Shown: positions 41,801 through 50,400 of the stretch, piece by piece
Position numbering within the stretch: the stretch's first letter is position 1
How the letters are laid out: every line of letters starts with the position of its first letter
Origin: Tubulanus polymorphus
Lineage: Eukaryota; Nemertea; Palaeonemertea; Tubulaniformes; Tubulanidae
NCBI RefSeq assembly: GCF_964204645.1
Contig: NC_134033.1
Span: forward strand, 14,944,155 to 15,008,154
Direction of reading: 5' to 3'
Length of the DNA stretch: 64,000 bases
The notes under the pieces: model-generated
Seen by the model: the letters and a program-made list of their open reading frames with translations, nothing else
Database searches by the model: none
Told to the model about the DNA's origin: nothing
Made by a program: the position numbers and the translations under genes

Positions 41801-44355
41801 GGAAAACTAAGGGAATTCGTATAATGCTATTGACCTATTGAAGCATTTTAAAGCAAGAAATTTCTCTGATTTACTCAGGAAATTTCATGTAATAGCATGA
41901 AACAATCAGGGAAAACTCGGGGGATTTGTAAATGGGCAGAAATTGGCACCACCCTGTAACAATTCAGGTACGTTAAGGGGGAGAGGCCACCATCAATCAA
42001 GGAATACTTCCATCAGCAGGATTCGAACCCATGAACCCTGGAATTGATGAGAAAACTGACAAATCGTTTTGAACAAGGGGTCATTCATTTATTACGTACA
42101 CATTGGGGGAGGGGGAGGGGTCAGTGCAATTGCGTAAGGTAATGCTTAATGTATATGAAAAAATGGCCGATTTTGCGTACAGAGGGGGAGGGGGTAGAAA
42201 AATTCGAATTTTATGCGTAGGTAATAAATGAATGATCCCCAACTCAACCGCATCGTCTGCCTTCATGAAGTACCATGAAATTGATTAAGACGTAAATGAT
42301 AAGTGATGATGTTGATGATATTTGACGGACGACGCTTCGATTGCAGGAATTGAAGAATGAAACCGATATTCCCGAACGCGATCTAATGAGAGCGATTCAA
42401 TCGTTGGCGCTCGGTAAAATGACGCAGAGAATTCTCTGCAAAGAACCGAAGGGTAAAGAGATCGCGGCGACCGACGTGTTCGGCGTTAACGACCAGTTCA
42501 CTTCACGGTTATTCAGAGTTAAAATACAAACTGGTACGTACGAAACAAACCCCACCCTGTAGAACCCCCTCCACTCTTAACCATCCTCTTAAACCTTTCA
42601 GTACTGACTAATTAATTCCCTGGGCCCGGTTTTATAGACTGGAATCATCTTTAATCTGGGGGTTAACTCAATTGAAAATGAATTGAAGTTAGAGTTAATA
42701 CCTGTCTATTAAACCGGGCCCTGCTGGAGATAATTTGAAAATTTTAGAAAATTCCACCCCAGTCTGTTGTATACAAGCATACCTCTAGAATGTGTCTACA
42801 CTGCGGTGCGGTGTATCATTAGTTATTCATATTTCACTATGTTTGAGTGGTGTTGCGCTTTGTTTAAAAGCTGCCGCCATCTTTCAATAGAAGAGATCTG
42901 TATGGCACAATGCGGTGTATAAGCAAAGTCCATCACCGTTTAATACACCGCACTGCGGTGAATATGCACTGAAAGGGTTTCTTATTTCTCAATCTGTATT
43001 TTGAATATTTCTATAGTTGCTGCTAAAGGAGAATCAGAGCCGGAACGCAAGGAAACGCGAAATAAAGTCGACGAAGATCGAAAACATGAATATCCTTTTA
43101 CGTATTATCAATCGTGCCACCAGGTGGCGTGACTGATGAAAGTTTTACCACCAGGTGTCATGACTTAAAGTCAGTTCAATGTCGGAATATGTCAAATTTA
43201 TTTCTTTTACGAGAAAAGTTAATTCGTTTTTAACTTGGAAGAAATTAAACGCATACTAGCTACCAGTGACACCTGGTGGTTCCACACTTGCCAGAGTAAC
43301 ATATTTGTATTTGATAATTGAATTAATTTTTCGTATGATTTTGACCTTGACCTCGGTGTTCACAATAGAAGCTGCAATCGTCCGCATAATGAAAGCACGT
43401 AAAAAGATGCAACACAATGTTCTAGTCGCTGAGGTACGTACTGGCACGGCTACTCCCCCTGGTGGTGAGATCGGTGTACTACCGTAAACCCCCTCTGACC
43501 GAGCGGTTGTTCTATTTTTCAGGTTACAGAGCAGTTAAAAGCCCGATTCCTTCCTAGCCCTGTAGTTATCAAGAAACGTATAGAAGGTTTAATAGAACGT
43601 GATTATCTAGCGAGAACTCCCGAGGATAGGTCAGTATTCAATAATACCTAATGACGTAGCTCTCGTATAACTCTGTGCGAGAACGATATAACAGGTCCAT
43701 ACGAGCTTAGACTGGTCTTAAGTTGTTAGATTGGTTATAGAACTAAAATGAGCTTAGACTGGTCACAGGTTGTTAGATTGGTTATAGAACCAAAATGAAC
43801 TTAGACTGGTCTTAAGTTGTTAGCTTGGTTATAGAACCAAAATGAGCTTAGACAGGTCTTAAGTTGTTAAGATTGGTTATAGAACTAAAATGAGCTTAGA
43901 CTGGTCACAAGTTGTTAGATTGGTTATAGAACCAAAATGAGCTTAGACTGGTCTCAAGTTGTTAAGTTAGTTATAGAACCAAAATGAGCTTAGACTGGTC
44001 TCAAGTTGTTAGATTGGTTATAGAACCAAAATGAGCTTAGACTGGTCTCAAGTTGTTAAGTTAGTTATAGAACCAAAATGAGCTTAGACTGGTCTCAAGT
44101 TGTTAGATTGGTTATAGAACCAAAATGAGCTTAGACTGGTCTCAAGTTGTTAAGTTAGTTATAGAACCAAAATGATCTTAGACTTGTCTTACATCTGAGT
44201 CATGTCCGTGCAACTGATGATAAGCCGTGATTGTGCAACTGGGCCCCGAGTTATGATTTGAATTCACACTATTAGTATATGATTGAATTTTGGAACCGAG
44301 TTTCTAATCTCGGTATTTTGTATATTTCAGGAAAGTCTATACATACGTGGCATAG
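32887..44355 (+). CDS. CUL3: Cullin-3, complete
   Basis: Eighteen exons: 32887-32946, 33453-33650, 35598-35711, 36339-36499, 36647-36761, 37277-37456, 38212-38260, 38354-38496, 39186-39362, 39922-40092, 40528-40635, 40725-40849, 41316-41574, 42347-42533, 43017-43089, 43364-43433, 43523-43629 and 44331-44355. 773 residues (human 768). CUL3 is the scaffold of BTB-adaptor RING ubiquitin ligases. Seen in order: N-terminal [17 protein letters not shown], the cullin repeats, LKKGVKG, the cullin-homology domain with [22 protein letters not shown]-binding and winged-helix parts, the neddylation motif [14 protein letters not shown] (Lys about 717) and the C-terminus RKVYTYVA. A Ser/Gly/Ala-rich loop (about 568-590) is lineage-specific. 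Exon 15 to 16 uses an AT-AC intron. Introns hold five tandem arrays. The weakest call is the GTATCA donor of exon 5. Confidence 0.97.
33609..35350 (+). repeat. Minisatellite carrying CUL3 exon 2 tail and 5' splice site
   Basis: Twenty-three copies (period 72-80 bp) of the last 42 coding nt of exon 2 plus its donor (AATCAGTAAG then GTAAATATC), about 20 intron bases and a variable C tract. The first copy is the real exon end at 33609-33650. A truncated 24th copy ends the array. Almost every unit keeps an intact AAG-GTAAAT donor. Confidence 0.95.
35430..35542. mobile_element. GGGCCCAGTTTCACAAAAAG foldback element
   Basis: Near-perfect arms GGGCCCAGTTTCACAAAAAG and CTTTTTGTGAAACTGGGCCC, with internal AAATCGATTTA palindromes. 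About 113 bp, no target duplication seen. Confidence 0.75.
35845..35967. mobile_element. CAGTTGTTCAAAAGTTTG foldback element
   Basis: Left arm GTTCAAAAGTTTGTTAAAG and right arm CTTTAACAAACTTTTGAGC around ATAACCAGTGGATA. Same family as 17645-17791. Confidence 0.7.
36876..37153. mobile_element. piggyBac-like MITE copy in CUL3 intron 5
   Basis: 278 bp, ends CCCTTTCAGTGC and GCACTGAAAGGG, flanked by TTAA at 36872-36875 and 37154-37157. Same family as 4932-5229, similarly intact. It lies wholly between exons 5 and 6. Confidence 0.85.
37485..37830. repeat. 57-bp tandem array in CUL3 intron 6
   Basis: Six units sharing TGATCCGGTTCTACGTCTGA and AAAAACATCGGACACTTTA. It begins about 30 bp after the donor of exon 6. 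Confidence 0.85.
37833..37898. mobile_element. Short GGTTCCACAGTT foldback element
   Basis: Arms GCCCGGTTCCACAGTTGCG and CAACTGCGGAACTGGATCC. Abuts the end of the 57-bp array. Confidence 0.55.
38550..39085. repeat. Palindromes leading into a 41-bp tandem array, CUL3 intron 8
   Basis: Begins with a 50-bp near-perfect palindrome (arms TTGTCGGGAACAGTCTCT and AGAGACTGTTCCCGACAA, 38550-38599), then a second palindrome (arms ACAGTAACCCTTTATCAGA and TCTGATAAAGGGTTACTGT, about 38600-38638). About eleven units of 41-45 bp follow, with core GGTTTACTGTCCCCTGATTG and GGGAACAGTC. Confidence 0.85.
39655..39740 (-). mobile_element. tRNA-derived SINE, second family, copy 1
   Basis: The minus strand has a B box, TTTGGTTCGAATCCTGATGG, preceded by ATGGTTTCCTATCATTCCCA and AAGCGTTTGGTCA. 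Similar to 42003-42065. In CUL3 intron 9. Confidence 0.45.
40880..41125 (+). mobile_element. TTCTTACAGATC-family MITE copy in CUL3 intron
   Basis: Shares the TGACGAGTGGCACTAGGAAC block and ends GATTCCCTGATCTGTAAGAA. The left end reads CTTACAGATTATG. Between exons 12 and 13. Confidence 0.5.
41690..41960. mobile_element. CAGGGTGTGGCC-ended dispersed repeat
   Basis: Starts CAGGGTGTGGCCACTGACCTG and ends TTGGCACCACCCTG, inverted ends. The interior is rich in GGGAAAACTCGGGG-type motifs shared with 59158-59405 and 56960-57200. hAT-like ends; target duplication not established. Confidence 0.45.
42003..42065 (-). mobile_element. tRNA-derived SINE, second family, copy 2
   Basis: Minus-strand B box ATGGGTTCGAATCCTGCTGA, preceded by TTCTCATCAATTCCAGGG. 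It parallels 39655-39740 and abuts the MITE at 42078. Confidence 0.45.
42078..42238. mobile_element. MITE with GGGGTCATTCATTTATTACG ends
   Basis: Inverted ends AGGGGTCATTCATTTATTAC and GTAATAAATGAATGATCCCC. The GTGCAATTGCGTAAGG and ATGTATATGAAAA interior is shared with 15474-15638 and 45555-45700. Confidence 0.65.
42593..42977. mobile_element. piggyBac-like MITE with a nested foldback element
   Basis: The right end GCACTGAAAGGG (42966-42977) and left end ACCTTTCAGTACTGA (after TTAA) belong to the 4932-5229 family. The right flank is TTTC, so the right TTAA has decayed. A foldback element, GGGCCCGGTTTTATAGAC to CTATTAAACCGGGCCC (about 42631-42721), is inserted in it. In CUL3 intron 14. Confidence 0.65.
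43090..43363 (+). other. CUL3: U12-type AT-AC intron of CUL3
   Basis: Exon 15 ends CATGA and the intron opens ATATCCTTTT, the minor-spliceosome AT-AC donor. It closes GGTGTTCAC before the exon reading AATAGAAGCTGC. A branch-site match CCTTGAC lies in TTGACCTTGACCTCGG, its A 13 nt from the 3' end. No GT-AG pair restores the conserved [11 protein letters not shown] reading; the AT-AC pair does. Confidence 0.88.
43700..44248. repeat. 47-bp satellite derived from a foldback transposon
   Basis: Ten to eleven units with GAGCTTAGACTGGTCTCAAG and GTTATAGAACCAAAAT. The array ends in GTGATTGTGCAACTGGGCCCC, the terminus of the GGGGCCAGTTGCA foldback family, whose interior carries the same TTAGACTGGTCTTAAG and GTTATAGAACTAAG words. 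In the last CUL3 intron. Confidence 0.85.
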
Positions 44356-44625
44356 ATACATCTTTAGAAAGTGTGCACGAGCGCGCGCGAGTGTCCGATC
44401 GAGTGTGCGTGACCAGGTGTGACAAGATACATGCTCAATCACGCCGTCTAGTGTGTATCCGTGTAACTATACAGAGAATCCTACTGCGTTCGTTATTTAA
44501 AAAAAAAAAAAACTGTAAAAACCGCGATCGGGTGGGAGGGGGTAGAGAGAAAACGAGGACGCGGTCTCGGATCTACGTACGTTCACGCGGGGGATTCTTT
44601 CATTCAGTGAGAACGTTTAAAATTA

Positions 44626-44633
44626 TTATTATA

Positions 44634-44664
<31 letters not shown>
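44626..44664. repeat. (TTA)n microsatellite in CUL3 3' UTR
   Basis: About a dozen TTA units after the CUL3 stop codon. A (TA)n run also occurs at about 44980-45005. Confidence 0.85.
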
Positions 44665-44665
<1 letters not shown>

Positions 44666-45146
44666 TACGTGTAAATAAGAAACTGTACAGCTATCTATAT
44701 ACCCTTAGATATACGGTAGACTCCTCCGCTCGAATCGGATCTGTTTCGAGGAATGGCGGGAATTACTCCGGGTTCGCGCGAATTCCGGACTGAACATATT
44801 TTACGTACATTTATGTATAGATGGACTGTAAATAATATCTCCGCGACGAATCGGTCGGAATCGAGCGGGTTTTTTTTTTTTAGCCGCCGCGTCTGCGATA
44901 TCGACTGATCTGGCTAGTCATGCACACCCTGCCCTCTATTGTCTATTGCTCGAACTACACGAATCAACGGCTTCTCTTCGATATATATATATATATATAT
45001 ATATATTTACGGTAAATGTATTACTGTATTAAAAATATGTGGAGGGATGTACCCGCCCACGCGCCCGTTAACTGAGCGCGGCTAATTTTAATTCAGAGCA
45101 GTAATTTTTTTCGTTTTTGTAAATATTTATATTTAAAAACGCCGTT

Positions 45147-45152
45147 AATAAA
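45147..45152 (+). terminator. CUL3 poly(A) signal AATAAA
   Basis: First good AATAAA after the CUL3 stop, giving an 0.8-kb 3' UTR, followed by a T-rich TTTGTTTAGTTTTCG stretch. A later AATAAA cluster near 46280 could be an alternative site. Confidence 0.5.
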
Positions 45153-45353
45153 ATGATTTGTTTAGTTTTCGTCGTATCGGGGGGCCTCTCGTCACGCCTG
45201 CAGTAGCTGCCATCAGTTTTACAACTTGTAATGAGTTCTCAAGAATAACAGTTAAACGATGGAAATGTGTTCGTTGTAACGAGGTTCAGCCGTAGCTATG
45301 AACACAGGACTGTTTGGTCCTAGCTACGGCTTGCCTACGTACTCAATGAACCC

Positions 45354-45755
45354 GGGGGCGGATCCAAGGTAAGGGTGCAGGGGGTGTGTGCACCCACCCA
45401 AAAATTGAATTGAAAAGTTGCCCTGAAATTTCATGGGAAAAATATTAAACTGATGCCTAAAAGAGTTAACATTCATAAGCTTGTTCCGCTATCTCCAAAA
45501 ATTAGTCGATATTTTGTGATCCTTCTTTTGGGGTGCCCTTTCAAATATATGATATGGGGTCATTCCTTGCTATGTATGCATAAGGGGTGCAATTGCGTAT
45601 TGTAATGTTTAATGTATATGAAAAGATAGCCAAATGTGCGTACAGGGGGGAGGTTGAAAAAATCTAGTATTTCTGGTACATTTACAAAATGAATGATCCC
45701 TATTCCCTATTTTGGGGGTGCATCCTCCACCAATCGGGCCCTAGATCCGCCCCTG
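45354..45755. mobile_element. hAT-like MITE with ATGAACC(C) target duplication
   Basis: Ends GGGGGCGGATCC and TAGATCCGCCCCTG are inverted. The same ATGAACCC word flanks both sides (45346-45353 and 45756-45763), fitting the 8-bp duplications of hAT elements. A GGGGTCATTC MITE (45555-45700) is nested inside. Confidence 0.75.
45555..45700. mobile_element. GGGGTCATTC MITE nested in a hAT-like MITE
   Basis: Begins GGGGTCATTCCTTGCTATG and ends AAATGAATGATCCC. Its interior matches 42078-42238. More diverged than the other two copies. Confidence 0.6.
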
Positions 45756-46810
45756 ATGAACCCTATGGGAGGTTTCCTTTGATCTTGATTTTCCACGTGT
45801 GGTAATTAAATGTCTACGGGAATGTGTTATAAAACCGTAATTCATGCATAGCGGATGCGGACCGCCTGCATTCATTGTTCCTCAGTTGGTGTAGTAACGA
45901 ATATTAGTTCCAATTGTGCTGGGTTCAATTTCACGAAAAAGTTTTTTTTCATTTAGTTGCTTCACGTTTTCTCAACGAGGTCGACAAATTCAAAAACGAC
46001 CGTTTTTAAGCGGAAACTTTTTCGCGAAACTGAACGCGGTTTTTCGATGTTGAGAATTAATTTTAAGTTGATAATTTCGATGTTTGTAGCAGCAGCAGCA
46101 GCAGCACGCACGCGGAGCCAGATTATTTCTGTATTATAATTATCGCGGCTAGGATTGATTGAAGAAATAAATTCGGTCCATTTTCTATGTTGTCAGATGT
46201 ATGTACGTATGCGTGTATGAATTCGGGGGGGTTAGTCAACGATGACTCCCGCACAATTATTCTGTTATGGAAAATATATAAATAAAATAAAGATGAATGC
46301 TTCTTTTTAAAACGGTGTTTTACTTCTGTTTATTGTTTATCTTGCTTTGCGTCATTGGAATCTTGGCAAGTTTTGCAACAAGTCTACTGTTTTACTATAT
46401 ATGCGGACACATCCTACATAGTGCACCAAACCATCTCGCTGTATTATGGAAGAAAATCTTGAATTCTTTAAAAAAATCTTTTATATTTATTAAGGGGTCA
46501 TAACCATAAGCTACGTCTACATTAGCTCATTGCATCCGTCTTACAGACAATGGATGTGGGTTCGACTTAAACCTGCATTCACAGCGTCAACACTTGCTGC
46601 GGCTTCGGTAGAATGAATACAAGCAAAAAAGCTGTTTCGCGCAAACACAGGGTACACTCTTCTTGTTCGAGGTTTTCTAAAGTTTTATACATGATAAGTG
46701 TTTCTAGTGTCGTGTAGAATTGCTAAACCCTGGGTCTAAAAACCAAGTGTAGACTTACGTGTTTATTTACGTGCACTTGTCAGGCTCAAGAAAATCCACA
46801 TTTGATATTA

Positions 46811-47129
46811 CAGGGTTCCTACAAATCAGTCGAGAATTCAAGGACTTTTCAAGAAGAAAATTTCGAGGAGTGTATGCATCACTTTCATATCTCGACTACT
46901 GTTGACACCTCCTAAATCGGTACTGTTTTACTCAGTAAACCATTTAATCAGGTGGAATCTGTGTATATAATAACTAGGCCTTGAGCCAAAAAATTGCCAA
47001 TTTCTCAAAATTCAAGGAGTTTCCAAGCACTTTTGGGCATTTTGCTCAAATTCAAGGATATTCAAGGACCTTGAAAAACATTTTTGGTTTAGAAGGAGTT
47101 TTCAAGGAATCAAGATGTAGGGACCCTGT
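46811..47129. mobile_element. CAGGGTTCCTACA MITE
   Basis: Inverted ends ACAGGGTTCCTACA and TGTAGGGACCCTGT. The interior TTCAAGGA-rich sequence is shared with 23285-23790, 49690-50080, 59980-60100, 61540-61960 and 62970-63230. hAT-like ends; target duplication unclear. Confidence 0.6.
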
Positions 47130-47432
47130 ATTACAACCAATTTAGTGTATATACTATGTCAACTCATTGGTCGTCATTTCTAATACCGCCTTCACTGATA
47201 CGGTCCTGTGGCTGGAGTTAAACAATGTTTGACTGTATAAAGAATTCAGTTGAAAATGAACCGCAAACCGGGGAGAAGGGAACAAATCCAGAACGATTCC
47301 TTTAAATGCGATCCGCCTCTAAGGACAGAAAGAGCCATTGAACGAAACTGACCTATGTCCTCTCAAGTCAAGTGGAATAAGGAGAGAAATTAATTCATCA
47401 ACTCGCTATTAATTCCTTCTGTACAATGACAA

Positions 47433-47438
47433 TTTATT
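47433..47438 (-). terminator. RPL8 poly(A) signal
   Basis: AATAAA on the minus strand, 25 nt beyond the RPL8 stop codon (an overlapping second AATAAA lies at 47437-47442). A very short 3' UTR is usual for ribosomal protein genes. Confidence 0.75.
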
Positions 47439-47462
47439 TATTTCCGCTTTGTTTGTCATAAA

Positions 47463-50400
47463 TTATTCTTTATCGGATTTCTTTTCAACTTCTTTCTTGC
47501 TTCCTCTTAATCTACCAGTACGTCTGGCAGCGATCAGACCGACCTGAAAATAAACCGAGTAACATTCAGTATACACTCTACAATATCAGACACAGAGGGT
47601 CGATGGGGAGTTGGTCAATGCCCAGTGCTTGACAACATGGTTAAAATTCAGTTCAAAGTGAAGAACTTTTATTTTTATCTCAACGCTCAGTGCCCAGTGC
47701 TTGACAACATGGTTAAAATTCAGTTCAAAGTGAAGAACTTTTATTTCCTCATCGCGTTGGAATTTTAAGGTTTACTTTAAGCTTCAGGAAAATTTTCTTT
47801 ATAAATGTTGATATTTCGAAACGCTCAGTGCCCAGTGCTTGACAACATGGTTGAGTTCAGTTCAAAGTGAAGAACTTTTATTTCCTCATCGCGTTTAGTA
47901 AGTAGTACGTAGGTCTGTGTTAGAGCAATTATAAATTTTTCTTGACGGTTTTTGATATTTCGAAACGCTCAGTGCCCAGTGCTTGACAACATGGTTAAAA
48001 TTCAGTTCAAAGTGAAGAACTTTTATTTCCTCATCGCGTTCTCAAATCTGGGATCCGAAATTCCCATAAGAATAAGATGTCTTTGCAAATAAAGCCAGCT
48101 GCTATCATTAACTGATTTCTCGAATTGAAAATTAATATTTGTTGCTCAGAAACAGCCTCTAAATGTTCCACACGGGAGTTTTTTTCAGAGATAATGATAA
48201 GAAATCATCACGGCAACAAGATATCAACGTTCGAAGAATTCAAAACAATACGCTTACCTTTCGTCCGTGTGATGTATCTCTTCGGACGGTCGAAGCGTGA
48301 CCAATATGTTGATGGTTACCACCACCGTGAGGATGCTCAACGGGCTGAAAAATAACAACAAACACAACGTGGATTACAACGAAATAAATTGCAGTTAGAA
48401 AACTAAACATGTTTCTGAAAATCCTGATTTAAGTTAATAGATATTTCAGCGCACAGTTGTTGACAACATGGTTGAAATTTAGTTCAAAGTGAAGAACTTT
48501 AATATCCTCATCGCGTTGAAATTCTAACATTTAAAATTTAAATTATCTATATATTTCTTAATCATAAACGCTCAGTGCCCAGTGCTTGACAACATGGTTG
48601 AGTTCAGTTCAAAGTGAAGAACTTTTATTTCCTCATCGCGTTTGTTAAATGTAAGTAGGTCTTAAGAAGTATAGTTCAAAATTCTTTTTAAAGGGTTTTG
48701 ATATTTTGAAACGCTCAGTGCCCAGTGCTTGACAACATGGTTAAAATTCAGTTCAAAGTGAAGAACTTTTATTTCCTCATCGCGTTGAAATTTTAAGGTT
48801 AACTTAAGCTTCATGATAATTTTCTTTATGAATTTTGATATTTCGAAACGCTCAGTGCCCAGTGCTTGACAACATGGTTGAGTTCAGTTCAAAGTGAAGA
48901 ACTTTTATTTCCTCATCGCGTTTGTTAAATGTAAGTAGGTCTTAAGAAGTATAGTTCAAAATTTTTTTTAAAGGGTTTTGATATTTTGAAACGCTCAGTG
49001 CCCAGTGCTTGACAACATGGTTAAAATTCAGTTCAAAGTGAAGAACTTGTATTTCCTCATCGCGTTCTCAAATCAGTTTTAAAATGAAAGAATAAAACTT
49101 CGCAGCTTTTAAAAAACATGAGAATAATAATTGAATGTTGCTCAGAAACAGCCTCTAAATGTTCTACACGAATATTTCAGAGAAAAGTGAATAGAAAACA
49201 TCAGCGCAACTTGAAAATCTAATCTTAAAATTATCTAGAAAATAAATTTGTCCTCAGGAAAAAATTAGAGTGAGAATTTACTAATCACGAGATATCAGTG
49301 ATTGATATTTCATCATAGGACACAAAAAAAAATGTTTATAACAAACTACAAAATATCGTCGAACTTCTAATAATTTATATCAAAATTAGTCCTCAGGAAA
49401 AAATTAGAGTGAATATTTTCATAATCATAAATGATCATACATTAAGTTTTTTCATCATAGGACTGTTGATAAAAGGAGCGTGACAAGACGGGTTGGTTTA
49501 GCGGCAGGGTTACTTACGTTCATAGCAACACCACGAACTTTAGGCCAACAGTTTCTCTTGGCCTTGTATTTGTGATAAGCACGACCGGCTTTCAACATAG
49601 GTTTATCGATACGTCCTCCTCCGGCAACAATTCCTGTCAAAACAAAAATACGATTAAAAACTTTTTCGAAACAGTCATCTCCACATTATTTGAACACGGT
49701 ACCTACAGATCCGTGATTCCTGGATACAAAAGTTCAAGAATTATCAAATTATCCCAATTACTGTAGACACCTCCAATATCGATACTGACAATCTCAGTAA
49801 AAGATGGTTTTATAAGCAAATATTTAAACTTGACTACCCCCTACCTAAAATCAGTTTCTATTTGAGTAACCTCCTATTAGGGCAAAAACTGTACCGATTT
49901 AGGCATAGTTTACTGTACAGCTTCAAACTAGACAAAAATTTCTGATTTCCAATTCCTCAAAATTGAAATTGAAGGCGTTTCCAAGGAGCATTATCCCCTA
50001 ATCGGAAGAGTTTTAACCACCTTCAAAGCACTTTCCAATTAGGAGTCATTACAGAATCAAGAAGTCGTAGGAACCCTGTAACAATGTTCATTACTAAGAA
50101 TACAGATCAGTTAAGCTGTGATGTAATACTAACCGACCATGGCTCTGTTAGCAGACGGAATTACACGTTTACTTCCCGACGGAAGTTTCACTCGCGATCG
50201 CTTCGTATCGGGATTGTGAGAGATGACGGTGGCGTAGTTTCCCGACGCTCTCGCCAGACGACCTCGGTCACCGGTCTTCTCTTCTAAACAGCAGACGATC
50301 GTACCCTCGGGCATCGCTCCGACGGGGAGGATATTACCGATCTGTAATACAGCTGAAATACAATCAATCTAAACGCGTTAATTTCCAGCGAGACAACAGT

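Larger units (their letters stand above)
45153..47432. other. Intergenic region between convergent CUL3 and RPL8
   Basis: Contains a hAT-like MITE with a nested element (45354-45755) and a CAGGGTTCCTACA MITE (46811-47129). A small hydrophobic ORF at 46297-46503 has no splice or homology support. No gene is called. Confidence 0.5.

Noticed and set aside
46297-46503. 68-codon hydrophobic ORF
   Set aside because: No splice context, no recognised family, AT-rich and next to a possible poly(A) cluster; chance ORF is more likely.
47614-49066. The RPL8 intron repeat as a MITE family
   Set aside because: No copies elsewhere in the window; conserved box C/D signature, rRNA complementarity and sense orientation fit snoRNAs better.
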